A stretch of 64,000 bases of DNA from CALSMU01 sp965230225. GTDB lineage: Bacteria > Bacteroidota > Bacteroidia > Flavobacteriales_D > Parvicellaceae. A model generated the notes under the pieces. That model saw nothing but the letters and a program-made list of their open reading frames with translations, was not told where the DNA came from and ran no database searches. The stretch lies in NCBI GenBank assembly GCA_965230225.1, contig CBDDKM010000010.1, positions 930,001-994,000 of the forward strand, read 5' to 3'. A program made the position numbers and the translations under genes. Of this stretch, positions 8,264 to 16,844 are shown in pieces (the stretch's first letter is position 1; every line of letters starts with the position of its first letter).

Positions 8264-10033
8264 ATGGCATTAAAGGGAGGATCATTTGTTATAGAAAAAA
8301 CTGCTGCAAAAGACATTTTCATTCCGGAAGAATGGAACGAAGAGCAAATCATGATCAGAGACATGGTTCATGACTTTATTACTAAAGAACTACATACCCT
8401 TCCACAAGAACCAGATGCTGCAAAGGACCGTGATTTTATTGTTGAATTACTGGAGAAATCTGCCGAGTTGGGATTATGTGGGCTATCCATTGAGCCAGAA
8501 CATGGAGGTATGGGATTGGATTTCAATACCGGTTTATTATTTGGTGAAGCAGTAGCCCCAGGATTTTCATTTGCCACCACTATTGGCGCACAAACATCTA
8601 TTGGGTCTTTACCAATTGTTTATTATGGTACACCTGAGCAAAAAGCAAAGTACCTACCCAAAATTGCATCGGCGGAATATAAAGCTGCTTATGCTTTAAC
8701 AGAACCTGACGCTGGCTCTGATGCCAATTCAGGAAAAACCAAAGCTACTCCTATTGAAGATGGAAAAGCTTACCTATTGAATGGTCAAAAAATGTGGATC
8801 ACCAACGGTGGGTTTGCGGATGTGTTTGTGGTTTTTGCCAAAATTGAAAACGACGAAAACCTATCTGCTTTTATTGTTGAGAAAGACTTTGGTGGAGTTA
8901 CCATTGGAGAAGAGGAAAAGAAGCTTGGTATTAAAGGATCCTCTACGGTACAAGTATTTTTTAACGACACCAGAGTACCTGCAGAAAACTTATTGGCCAA
9001 CCGAGGTGATGGATTTAAAATTGCACTAAACATCTTAAACTCCGGTAGAATTAAACTTGCAGCCGGATCAATTGGAGGCTCGAAATTCGCTCTTTCCAAG
9101 GCAATTGAATACGCCAATCAGCGAAGACAATTTGATAAAAGCATTGCTGAATTTGGCGCCATCAAATACAAAATCGGAGAAATGGCCACACAGATTTTTG
9201 CAACAGAATCTGCCATATATAGAACAGGAAAAAACATTGACTTAAAAGAAGAAGAATTTAAGAGTGCCGGAGAAACCACAGGAATAAAACTAAAAGCCCT
9301 GAGGGAATATGCTGTGGAATGTGCCATTCTTAAGGTTTACGGCTCGGAAGTAGTGGATTATTGCGTGGACGAAACCTTGCAGATTTATGGAGGGATGGGA
9401 TATAGTGTGGAGGCAGGAGTAGAAATGGGATATAGAGATGCTAGAATTACAAGAATATACGAAGGAACAAACGAAATTAACCGTCTATTATCCTTTGGAG
9501 AACTAATGAAGAGAGCCTTCAAAACCAAAGAAATCGACTTGATTTCTGCCGGAAAAAGTATTCCAAGTTATTTGGTTAAGCAATCTCTACCATTTAAATC
9601 AAAAGGTGGATTTAATGAAGCGGAACGCACCGTAGAAAACTTTAAGAAACTATTCCTATTGATTTCTGGGATTGCGGGAAAAAAACTGAAACTAAAAATG
9701 GTGGATGAACAGGAAATAGTTATGGATCTATCCGATATATTGGCTGAGGCCTATATCTCCGAATCACTTCTATTAAGGGTTCAAAAATTGAAATCCACCA
9801 ATGCTCCTGATTACCCAATTAAGAAACTAATCCTGGATTTACACCTTTATTCAGCCATAGAAAAAGTTCGACAAAAGGCCTACCATGCTATAGATAGCCT
9901 TCCGGAAAACACCAAGCAAGGGCTATTAAAATGGGGGACAAAAAAACTGACCCAACAAATCGACATCAACCCTAAGGATACGAGAAGGAAAATTGCTGAT
10001 TATTTTATTGAACAAGGTAGGTACTCGTTCTAA
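8264..10033 (+). CDS. Acyl-CoA dehydrogenase, long form
   Basis: 589 residues, longer than the roughly 380 of short-chain enzymes, with a C-terminal extension of about 180 residues as in the VLCAD-like branch common in Bacteroidota. It catalyses the FAD-dependent alpha,beta-dehydrogenation of acyl-CoA, the first step of beta-oxidation. Visible signatures are YALTEPDAGSDA (FAD/substrate loop), MWITNGG, the QIYGGMGY motif, and IYEGTNEINR, where the Glu of YEGT is the catalytic base. It is divergent from the acyl-CoA synthetase and its stop overlaps the end of marR by four bases. An operator candidate in its promoter suggests MarR control. Confidence 0.92.
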   Translation: MALKGGSFVIEKTAAKDIFIPEEWNEEQIMIRDMVHDFITKELHTLPQEPDAAKDRDFIVELLEKSAELGLCGLSIEPEHGGMGLDFNTGLLFGEAVAPGFSFATTIGAQTSIGSLPIVYYGTPEQKAKYLPKIASAEYKAAYALTEPDAGSDANSGKTKATPIEDGKAYLLNGQKMWITNGGFADVFVVFAKIENDENLSAFIVEKDFGGVTIGEEEKKLGIKGSSTVQVFFNDTRVPAENLLANRGDGFKIALNILNSGRIKLAAGSIGGSKFALSKAIEYANQRRQFDKSIAEFGAIKYKIGEMATQIFATESAIYRTGKNIDLKEEEFKSAGETTGIKLKALREYAVECAILKVYGSEVVDYCVDETLQIYGGMGYSVEAGVEMGYRDARITRIYEGTNEINRLLSFGELMKRAFKTKEIDLISAGKSIPSYLVKQSLPFKSKGGFNEAERTVENFKKLFLLISGIAGKKLKLKMVDEQEIVMDLSDILAEAYISESLLLRVQKLKSTNAPDYPIKKLILDLHLYSAIEKVRQKAYHAIDSLPENTKQGLLKWGTKKLTQQIDINPKDTRRKIADYFIEQGRYSF

Positions 10034-10488
10034 TCTTTATCATTCTCTTTGTAGAATTTTACTACTTCCGGAATATAATTTACTACCTCGAAAAATGCCT
10101 TGATCTTTTCGGAATCTAATTGCTCGTGCATTTTACTTTCGAAATCGTACACTCTTTTAAAGGCTAACTTTCTCATCTCTCTACCATAATCCGTAAGCTT
10201 AATATAAACTTTTCGCTTGTCTGATTTATCCTTACTTCTATAGATCAACCCTTTTTTCTCCATAGACTTCAACACTCTGGACAAACTGTTCGGCTCCATC
10301 CCCATTCTAGGAGCAATTTTAGTTACGGGAGTTCCGGTTTCATCATCAACTGTTAATAGCACAAATCCCATGGACATGGTCCCTCCGTGTTTCGAAGCCA
10401 TCTCATTATACATTTTTGAAACTTCAAACCAGGTGCTTCTTATCTTATTGATAATTACCTTTTCCGCCAGCTCTTCGTAATAATCCAT
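10030..10488 (-). CDS. MarR-family transcriptional regulator of the fatty-acid genes
   Basis: A 152-residue winged-helix protein. The central part has the MarR layout: helix-turn-helix VTKIAPRMGMEPNSLSRVLK, then the wing KGLIYRSKDKSDKRKVYIKLTDYG. I place the start at ATG 10488 because a TAATTTTG element ends only three bases upstream; TTG 10494 would give two more residues. Family members are usually dimeric repressors released by a small ligand. Here the gene is enclosed by beta-oxidation genes whose promoters share a CAATGC palindrome, so acyl-CoA or fatty acid is the likely effector, by inference. A CAATGC half-site in its own promoter suggests autoregulation. Confidence 0.85.
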   Translation of the reverse strand: MDYYEELAEKVIINKIRSTWFEVSKMYNEMASKHGGTMSMGFVLLTVDDETGTPVTKIAPRMGMEPNSLSRVLKSMEKKGLIYRSKDKSDKRKVYIKLTDYGREMRKLAFKRVYDFESKMHEQLDSEKIKAFFEVVNYIPEVVKFYKENDKD

Positions 10489-10491
10489 ATC

Positions 10492-10499
10492 CAAAATTA
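10492..10499 (-). promoter_or_regulatory. -7 element of the marR promoter
   Basis: The minus strand reads TAATTTTG (TAnnTTTG), three bases before the chosen ATG at 10488, so the leader would be almost absent. Confidence 0.55.
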
Positions 10500-10516
10500 A
10501 TTATTTAATTCACACT

Positions 10517-10522
10517 GCATTG
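10517..10522. promoter_or_regulatory. Half-site of the CAATGC operator in front of marR
   Basis: The minus strand reads CAATGC followed by a poorly matching second half (AGTGTGAA). It lies 17 bases upstream of the marR -7 element, the same distance as the full palindrome from the dehydrogenase -7 element. It could allow weak autoregulation. Confidence 0.35.
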
Positions 10523-10602
10523 AATATATACTCCCATTTTCGACAAAAGTCATTGTTTAACGGTTATTTCATACAATTTCCTTCTAAACTTAATCAATTT
10601 TG

Positions 10603-10616
10603 CAATGCATGCATTC
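10603..10616. promoter_or_regulatory. Palindromic operator candidate in front of fadI
   Basis: CAATGCATGCATTC, matching the 8195-8208 palindrome in 12 of 14 positions: the centre is AT instead of AC and the last base is C instead of G. It contains the perfect 12-base palindrome AATGCATGCATT. The site ends nine bases before the fadI -7 element, inside the promoter spacer. Confidence 0.6.
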
Positions 10617-10625
10617 TATTTTTGT

Positions 10626-10633
10626 TATTTTTG
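10626..10633 (+). promoter_or_regulatory. -7 element of the fadI operon promoter
   Basis: TATTTTTG matches TAnnTTTG and is followed by CACCT and the ATG at 10639. This arrangement, with almost no leader, recurs in the window. Confidence 0.6.
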
Positions 10634-10638
10634 CACCT

Positions 10639-11931
10639 ATGAAAGAGAAAATCGTATTGATTGATGGTTGCAGAACTCCATTTTTAAGATCTGGAACCGA
10701 CTACATGGACCTCATGTCTTACCAACTAGGACAACATGCTATTAAAGGCTTACTCACCAAAACCGGTATCTCTGCCAAAGAAGTGGATAGTGTAATTATG
10801 GGGACGGTGATTTCCAATGTAAAGACAAGTAACGTTGCCAGGGAGTCGGCACTAACTGCAGGGATTAATAACACTACTCCTTGCCATACGGTTACACAAG
10901 CATGCATTTCTGCTAATCGCGCCATTGCATCCGGAATTGGAGAAATTGCAACAGGTCAGGCTCAAGCGGTAATAGCTGGAGGAGTAGATAACACTTCCGA
11001 CACTCCCATCGGCTACAAGAAATCCATGAGGAAAAAGCTATTTAATGCTCAACGATTAAAGACCACTGGAGATAAACTAAAGTTTGTTTTTTCTCTCAGA
11101 ATAAGCGATTTCTTTCCTGAACGCCCAAGAGTTGCTGAATTCATCACCAACAGAACCATGGGACAGGATTGTGATATTTTGGCAGCCAAATTCAATGTTT
11201 CCAGAGAAGAACAAGACCAATTTGCTGCACGATCACATCAATTAGCGGAAGAAGCATGGAACAATGGCATACTAGAAAAAGAAGTGGTAGAGGTTGCCTT
11301 ACCTCCCAAATTTAAAGCCATTAAAAAGGACAACGGAGTTAGGGTTTCCACTCCAGAAAAACTAGCTAAATTAAGACCGGCCTTTGATAAAAAGCACGGA
11401 ACATTAACCGCTGCTAACTCCTCTTTTCTAACAGATGGAGCAGCTGCTGTTCTAATCATGACCGAAAGTAAGGCCCTTGAACTAGGGCTAGCCCCAAAGG
11501 CAGAAATCGTTGACTTCTGTTTTACAGGGCAAGACCTGGAAGAAGAGCTATTACTTGGGCCCACCTACTCCATCTCAAAAGTCCTTAAACAGCAAAACTT
11601 GAGTTTGGAAGATATGGATGTTATTGAGATTCATGAAGCATTTGCGGGACAGGTTTTGGCCAATATCAAAACACTTGCTTCGGACGATTTTGCCAAAGAA
11701 CACCTCAACAGAGAAGAAGCCGTTGGACAAGTAAACATGGAAAAACTAAATCTTTGGGGAGGATCATTATCTCTGGGACACCCATTTGGAGCTACCGGAG
11801 CAAGGTTATTGAACACTGCTGCCAACAGGCTTCATGAAGAAAATGGCCAATACGCTATACTAGCCGCATGTGCTGCAGGAGCACAAGGGCATGCAATGAT
11901 CATTAAAAAGTACAACTCTTCATCCAACTAA
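10639..11931 (+). CDS. fadI: Acetyl-CoA C-acyltransferase (3-ketoacyl-CoA thiolase)
   Basis: 430 residues, close to the FadI length. Thiolytic cleavage of 3-ketoacyl-CoA, the last step of beta-oxidation. The nucleophilic Cys is in TQACISANRAI, the catalytic His in GGSLSLGHPFGATGAR, and the C-terminal Cys in AACAAGAQGHAMI; IHEAFAGQVLAN is also typical. The start is ATG 10639 (MKEKIVLIDG); the TTG at 10600 in the same frame would place coding sequence over the operator and promoter. fadJ follows after four bases, so the two subunits of the trifunctional complex are co-expressed. Confidence 0.9.
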   Translation: MKEKIVLIDGCRTPFLRSGTDYMDLMSYQLGQHAIKGLLTKTGISAKEVDSVIMGTVISNVKTSNVARESALTAGINNTTPCHTVTQACISANRAIASGIGEIATGQAQAVIAGGVDNTSDTPIGYKKSMRKKLFNAQRLKTTGDKLKFVFSLRISDFFPERPRVAEFITNRTMGQDCDILAAKFNVSREEQDQFAARSHQLAEEAWNNGILEKEVVEVALPPKFKAIKKDNGVRVSTPEKLAKLRPAFDKKHGTLTAANSSFLTDGAAAVLIMTESKALELGLAPKAEIVDFCFTGQDLEEELLLGPTYSISKVLKQQNLSLEDMDVIEIHEAFAGQVLANIKTLASDDFAKEHLNREEAVGQVNMEKLNLWGGSLSLGHPFGATGARLLNTAANRLHEENGQYAILAACAAGAQGHAMIIKKYNSSSN

Positions 11932-11935
11932 TCTT

Positions 11936-14101
11936 ATGAATACCACAACCATCGATAAATCAAGCTTAACTGCTGAGGACTTTTTCACCATTGAAATTAA
12001 TAATGGTATTGCCACCATTTGGATGGATTTTAAACACGAAAAAATGAATGTTGTTTCACCAGACCTTATTCAGTTTTTCGACAGTACTTTTCAAACGTTA
12101 AATAACAACCCGGAAATTAAAGCCGGTATTTTAATTAGTGCTAAACCAGATTTTATAGCAGGAGCCGATATCAAATCCTTTAAAGCAGAAAAAAAAGGAG
12201 ATTTCGAACCCATTACCCGCAAAGGTCAGGAAATACTTAATGCTATTGAGAGCAGTAAAAAGCCAATAGTAGCTGCTATTAACGGTACTTGCTATGGATT
12301 AGGATTGGAAATATCCCTGGCTTGTCAGGGAAGAATCTGTTCTGACCATAGAAACACTAAGCTTGCTCTTCCTGAGGTAAAATTAGGACTACTTCCAGGA
12401 GGTGGAGGAACTCAGCGACTTCCAAAACTAGTTGGTTTGCAAAAAGCTTTGGACATGATGCTTACAGGTAAAAACATTTTTCCGAGACAGGCAAAAAAAA
12501 TGGGGCTGGTGGATGAAGTTGTTAATCACAACAAGTTACACATAGCTGCCACATCGATGGCTCACCGTTTGGTGAAAAGTGGTCCAATTCAAAGAAAAAG
12601 AAAGAAAAAGTTGTTTGATCGTTTTCTGGATGACACTTCGGTTGGAAGAAACATTGTATTCAAGAAAGCCAGAGAAAAAGTGATGAAACTCACTCAGGGC
12701 AATTACCCTGCCGTTCCGGAAATCATTAACTGTGTTGAAATTGGATACAAAAATGGATTCAAAGCTGGAAGTAAGGCTGAAGCTGAAAAATTTGAAGAAC
12801 TCATGCTTTCTCAGATTAGTAAAGAACTGAGAAACCTGTTCTTTAACATGACTGACAACAAGAAGAACCCATGGGTAGGGCAGGAATCTAACATCCAATC
12901 TTTTGGAGTACTTGGAGCAGGTTTTATGGGGGCTGGTATTGCAGAAGTATCCATCCATAAAGACATGGACGTACTACTTAAGGACCTAAAAGACGAGGTA
13001 ATTCAGGATGCAAGAAAGGGCATTTGGAAATCCCTAAAAAGAAAGGTTAAGAAGAAACAAATTTCGAAAGTAGAAGCAGAAGAAATAATTAATCGAACAA
13101 GAGGATTAACCGATTACGAAGGATTCGAACACCTTGACTTGGTGATTGAAGCAGTGGTGGAAAACATGGAACTAAAGAAAAAGATCATCAAGGAACTAGA
13201 AGCCATCTGTAAGGAGGACTTCATCTTTGCCACCAATACCTCTTCTCTTTCCGTAACAGAAATGGCTAAAGCCGCAAAACGACCAGAAAATGTAATTGGG
13301 ATGCATTACTTCTCTCCTGTTCCAAAGATGCCATTACTGGAAATTGTAAAAACTGAATACACTTCAGAATCCACACTAGCCACTTGCTATGAACTGGGAA
13401 TTAAACAAGGAAAGACTTGTATTGTAGTAAACGATTGTCCAGGTTTTTACGTTAACCGAATTCTTGCTCCTTACCTAAACGAAATCATGCTTATGATAGA
13501 AGAAGGAGCTAAGATCGATGCACTGGACAAAGCCCTCAAGAAAAAGGGGATGCCAGTAGGACCTGTAGCTCTTATGGACGAAGTTGGTATCGACATTGGC
13601 GCCCACGTTATGGGAGGAGACATTAGCGAAGTGGTAAAACAACGAGAAGGAGTTACTGTAAGTATGGGGTTACCAAAAATGTTTGAAGCTGGATATCTTG
13701 GTAAAAAGAATAAAAAAGGATTCTATAAGTATGAGGGGAAAAAAGGCAAAAGAAGTGGAGTAAACGAAGCAGCTTATCAGTTTTTTGGAGGAAGCCCAAG
13801 AAAAGAATTTAACCCTGAGGAAATAACAGAACGATCTATTCTACTTCTACTAAATGAAGCTGTTATGTGTCTGGAAGAAGGAATCATTTCGAGCCCAACA
13901 GATGGGGATACCGGAGCAGTGTTTGGCATTGGGTTCTTACCGTGGTCTGGTGGTCCATTCAGATTCATGGATTCATACGGAATTGAGAACATTGTTAATC
14001 TACTGAAAAAATATCAAGACATTCACGGACCTAAGTTTGCACCCCGCCCAATGCTTATTGAAATGGCCAATAACCAATCTAATTTTTATAAAGGATCATG
14101 A
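11936..14101 (+). CDS. fadJ: Fatty-acid oxidation complex alpha subunit
   Basis: 721 residues, the normal length of FadJ/FadB proteins. The N-terminal enoyl-CoA hydratase domain shows IAGADIKSF (oxyanion hole), GLGLEISLAC and LPEVKLGLLPGGGGTQRLP, which carry the two Glu residues. The 3-hydroxyacyl-CoA dehydrogenase domain begins near residue 320 with the Rossmann motif VLGAGFMGAGIA and contains GMHYFSPVPKMPLLEIV with the catalytic His and Glu. It hydrates enoyl-CoA and oxidises 3-hydroxyacyl-CoA with NAD+. It lies four bases after fadI, and its stop overlaps the start of the esterase gene (ATGA), so translation is probably coupled. Confidence 0.93.
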   Translation: MNTTTIDKSSLTAEDFFTIEINNGIATIWMDFKHEKMNVVSPDLIQFFDSTFQTLNNNPEIKAGILISAKPDFIAGADIKSFKAEKKGDFEPITRKGQEILNAIESSKKPIVAAINGTCYGLGLEISLACQGRICSDHRNTKLALPEVKLGLLPGGGGTQRLPKLVGLQKALDMMLTGKNIFPRQAKKMGLVDEVVNHNKLHIAATSMAHRLVKSGPIQRKRKKKLFDRFLDDTSVGRNIVFKKAREKVMKLTQGNYPAVPEIINCVEIGYKNGFKAGSKAEAEKFEELMLSQISKELRNLFFNMTDNKKNPWVGQESNIQSFGVLGAGFMGAGIAEVSIHKDMDVLLKDLKDEVIQDARKGIWKSLKRKVKKKQISKVEAEEIINRTRGLTDYEGFEHLDLVIEAVVENMELKKKIIKELEAICKEDFIFATNTSSLSVTEMAKAAKRPENVIGMHYFSPVPKMPLLEIVKTEYTSESTLATCYELGIKQGKTCIVVNDCPGFYVNRILAPYLNEIMLMIEEGAKIDALDKALKKKGMPVGPVALMDEVGIDIGAHVMGGDISEVVKQREGVTVSMGLPKMFEAGYLGKKNKKGFYKYEGKKGKRSGVNEAAYQFFGGSPRKEFNPEEITERSILLLLNEAVMCLEEGIISSPTDGDTGAVFGIGFLPWSGGPFRFMDSYGIENIVNLLKKYQDIHGPKFAPRPMLIEMANNQSNFYKGS

Positions 14102-15234
14102 AAAAAATAATTACCACCATACTATTACTACCACTAATTGCAACCGCTCAACTAACTAGCAACACTATAGACATTAATGGAACCACAAGAGAGTATTTAA
14201 CTTATGTTCCTGTTTCTTATGATGGTTCTACAGCCGTTCCTGTTGTATTTTGCTTTCATGGATTAGGAGACAACATGAATAATTTTAGTGGAATCGGGAT
14301 GAACTATGTGGCCGACACAGCTAACTTTATTGTGGTTACGCCACAAGCTCTACCTGATCCGTTTAGCAGTTCTACCGCCTGGAATTCCGGTGCAGGGCTA
14401 TTCGGTTTTGCCATGAATGCTAATGTGGATGACATTGGTTTTATTAGCACATTAATAGATACTCTCCAGGCCAATTATAATGTTGACAACAAACGAGTTT
14501 ATGCCTGTGGTTTTTCTATGGGAGGTTTTATGAGTCAGCGATTGGCCTGCGAATTAAACAACAAAATAGCAGCCATTGCATCAGTTGCGGGAACCATTGG
14601 CAATACTTTAAATTGTACTCCCGGAAGAGCTATTCCTGTTTGTCACTTCCATGGTACCGGAGACTCAACTGTAGCTTATACCGGAAACCAATATGGACTT
14701 GATGCAGAAAACATGATCTCTTTTTGGGAAGGGAATAACGGATGTTCTTCAGGAGCAATCAACACTTCGCTACCAGATCTTTTTCAGGATGGATATACGA
14801 TTGAGCATACTTTGTACTCTTCTTGCGACAACAATGTAGAGGTGGAACTATTTAGAGTAGATAGTGCTGCACATACCTGGCTTGGCCCAACTAATGATAT
14901 TTTCTATACTACCGAAATATGGAAATTTTTCATGAAGCACACTCACTATCAAAATGTTTCCGTTGAGGAAGTATCACCTTTAAACAACCTTGAGATTTTT
15001 CCAAATCCAACATCAGAATTTAGCACGTTAGAATTATCAGTTTCACAAAACTCAAACGCCACCATTCAAATCTATAATTCGATTGGAATATTAGTGGACT
15101 ATCAAACTTTGAATTTAGTACCTGGAGTGAACCAAAACAACATTTCCACTCTCGAATATTCTCCCGGTGTTTACCTACTAAAAGTATCAGTAGGAAACAG
15201 TAGTATCACAGAAAAACTGATGATTGAAAGGTAG
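14098..15234 (+). CDS. Secreted PHB-depolymerase-like esterase with type A T9SS domain
   Basis: 378 residues: signal peptide MKKIITTILLLPLIATAQ, an alpha/beta-hydrolase domain of the poly(3-hydroxybutyrate) depolymerase/feruloyl esterase (LpqC-like) type, and a C-terminal type A sorting domain of about 75 residues (LEIFPNPTSEF...SPGVYLLKVS). The nucleophile elbow is CGFSMGG near residue 140; a probable acidic residue is in HGTGDSTVAY and the His in AAHTWLG. The T9SS signal means it acts at the surface or outside. It overlaps fadJ by four bases, so an extracellular ester-cleaving enzyme is co-transcribed with beta-oxidation. The substrate (polyhydroxyalkanoate, lipid or plant ester) cannot be read from sequence. 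Confidence 0.85.
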   Translation: MKKIITTILLLPLIATAQLTSNTIDINGTTREYLTYVPVSYDGSTAVPVVFCFHGLGDNMNNFSGIGMNYVADTANFIVVTPQALPDPFSSSTAWNSGAGLFGFAMNANVDDIGFISTLIDTLQANYNVDNKRVYACGFSMGGFMSQRLACELNNKIAAIASVAGTIGNTLNCTPGRAIPVCHFHGTGDSTVAYTGNQYGLDAENMISFWEGNNGCSSGAINTSLPDLFQDGYTIEHTLYSSCDNNVEVELFRVDSAAHTWLGPTNDIFYTTEIWKFFMKHTHYQNVSVEEVSPLNNLEIFPNPTSEFSTLELSVSQNSNATIQIYNSIGILVDYQTLNLVPGVNQNNISTLEYSPGVYLLKVSVGNSSITEKLMIER

Positions 15235-15235
15235 T

Positions 15236-16060
15236 ATGATCGAGCTGAAAAATGTATCGGAAACGCTATGGCTCCCACTTTTTGGAAAAGCCATTGAAAG
15301 CAAGAGAAATGATGGTTTTATTCATGATCAAAAAGCCATCGAAATTGCAGAGAAAGCATGTAAATTAAACCCTGACTTAAACAAATGGTGGACACAGCTT
15401 TCTAAAGAGCTTCAAGCACTAATGGTTTGGAGAAACCTTACTCTTGATGCTTATGTTTCTGACTTCATTTCGAGAAATGGAAAATGTACCATTGTTAATT
15501 TAGGAGCCGGATTATGCACCAGATACGAACGCTTTAAACAGCACCCCATAACCTGGTTGGAATTTGATTTACCAGATGTAAAAAATGCATGGTTGGAGTT
15601 CAACGAAGAAAACGAACAACACCGATACTACACCCTTTCCATTTTTGAAGAAGAATGGTTAGATCAAATCGACCATCACGGAAACCAACCTGTAATGTTT
15701 ATTGCAGAAGGACTGTTGATGTACTTCTCCAAATCGCAGGTTAACGAATTACTTTCCAGACTGGCAGATCGATACCCAAATGGCGAGTTTGTATTTGAAG
15801 CCTACAGTAAGTTCCTATTAAGAAAGCCACAAAAAGACGTTAAGAAAACTTCTGCCGAACGTTTTCCAAACCCATGGGGAATTAAAACAGGTAAGGACTT
15901 TGAAAAATGGAACTCCAAATTAGTACACATCAATGACGATTACCTACTAAAACACCAAAAGGCTCTAAAGAGAATGCCCATTACTCATCGCTTTGCAGCT
16001 CAATTTCCAATGATAAAAAAAGCGGGGAAGATGGTTCATTTAAGGTTTAAAACGGCATAA
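15236..16060 (+). CDS. Class I SAM methyltransferase, TcmP/LCMT-like
   Basis: 274 residues from ATG 15236, one base after the esterase stop; a TTG at 15224 in the same frame would overlap the esterase gene and is less likely. The SAM-binding motif VNLGAGLCTRYERF, then WLEFDLPDV and FIAEGLLMYFS, are characteristic of the leucine carboxyl methyltransferase / tetracenomycin TcmP family. Its substrate is unknown; the operon position after fadIJ and the esterase suggests a carboxylate, which is weak inference. A hairpin overlapping the stop closes the operon. Confidence 0.75.
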   Translation: MIELKNVSETLWLPLFGKAIESKRNDGFIHDQKAIEIAEKACKLNPDLNKWWTQLSKELQALMVWRNLTLDAYVSDFISRNGKCTIVNLGAGLCTRYERFKQHPITWLEFDLPDVKNAWLEFNEENEQHRYYTLSIFEEEWLDQIDHHGNQPVMFIAEGLLMYFSKSQVNELLSRLADRYPNGEFVFEAYSKFLLRKPQKDVKKTSAERFPNPWGIKTGKDFEKWNSKLVHINDDYLLKHQKALKRMPITHRFAAQFPMIKKAGKMVHLRFKTA

Positions 16061-16076
16061 AAAAAACTGCCGTTTT
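16049..16076 (+). terminator. Hairpin at the end of the fadI operon
   Basis: AAAACGGCA and TGCCGTTTT form a 9-base-pair stem around an A-rich loop. The stem overlaps the methyltransferase stop codon. The T run after the stem is short, so termination may be partial. Confidence 0.5.
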
Positions 16077-16169
16077 GCCCATTTTATACCAAAAAAGTAA
16101 AAATTCCAGTTATATTAGATGCAACCATTTTTAATGTTGTTGTCTTTCTCAATAACCTATTATAACTGT

Positions 16170-16841
16170 ATGAAAAAACTAATCACCACCACCTTGCTGA
16201 TGGCAGGGCTTGTTGCCTTTGGGCAAAACGACCCACCAAGCACCAACACAAAAAATGGAGAAATGTCACACGGAATCCGAAGCACAGGAAGTTTATTCAG
16301 TGCAAGTGGAAACTACCTTGGAGTAGGCGCCGGATGGCAAATTAGATACCGACTTTCAGAACAATTTAATACAGAATGGTTCTTCGACTGGATCACCACC
16401 GACCTTGGCGGTTTAGGATACAGATATGATGCTCATATTGGAGAATCTATGATCATTTATCCAGGCAAAAAGATCAACGAACCAATGAGTTTTACTCCTT
16501 ACGTACTTGGCGGTTTTTGCGGGGATTACACAAAAATTCAATCCAACTTGTTTTTCGATGACGAGTTAAATGAATGGAGATCCGAATCCAATAGCCGATG
16601 GAGCTTTGCCACTCAACTGGGAGCTGGAACTCATTTCAACATCACCGAAAGGTTTGATATTTCACTATCCAGCCAATACATACTTCACTTTGGAAAAGAC
16701 ATCCACACGGATGTAGAAACCAACACACTTGGCCAGGAGTACTTACATGTTCACCAGGATGAAGGTGGAGCACTGGAAGGGCATTTATTTATTACTGTAT
16801 CCGCTAATTATGTAATTGCTGATTTAGCTAAAAACCGATAG
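16170..16841 (+). CDS. Outer-membrane beta-barrel protein
   Basis: 223 residues from ATG 16170; the same frame is open upstream to 16119 but without a signal-like N-terminus there. The signal peptide is MKKLITTTLLMAGLVAFGQ. The mature part has alternating strands rich in Tyr, Phe and Gly (YLGVGAGWQIRYRL, FTPYVLGGF, FDISLSSQYILHFG) and ends in a strand, as in small porin-like outer-membrane proteins. The next gene follows after three bases and has a similar signal peptide and barrel pattern. No specific function can be assigned. Confidence 0.6.
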   Translation: MKKLITTTLLMAGLVAFGQNDPPSTNTKNGEMSHGIRSTGSLFSASGNYLGVGAGWQIRYRLSEQFNTEWFFDWITTDLGGLGYRYDAHIGESMIIYPGKKINEPMSFTPYVLGGFCGDYTKIQSNLFFDDELNEWRSESNSRWSFATQLGAGTHFNITERFDISLSSQYILHFGKDIHTDVETNTLGQEYLHVHQDEGGALEGHLFITVSANYVIADLAKNR

Positions 16842-16844
16842 ACC

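Noticed and set aside
10600..10638. Upstream TTG start for fadI
   Set aside because: It would make the operator and the TAnnTTTG element coding; the ATG at 10639 gives the normal thiolase N-terminus.
12536..12958. 140-codon frame opposite fadJ
   Set aside because: Shadow of the fadJ coding sequence; no start context or protein family.
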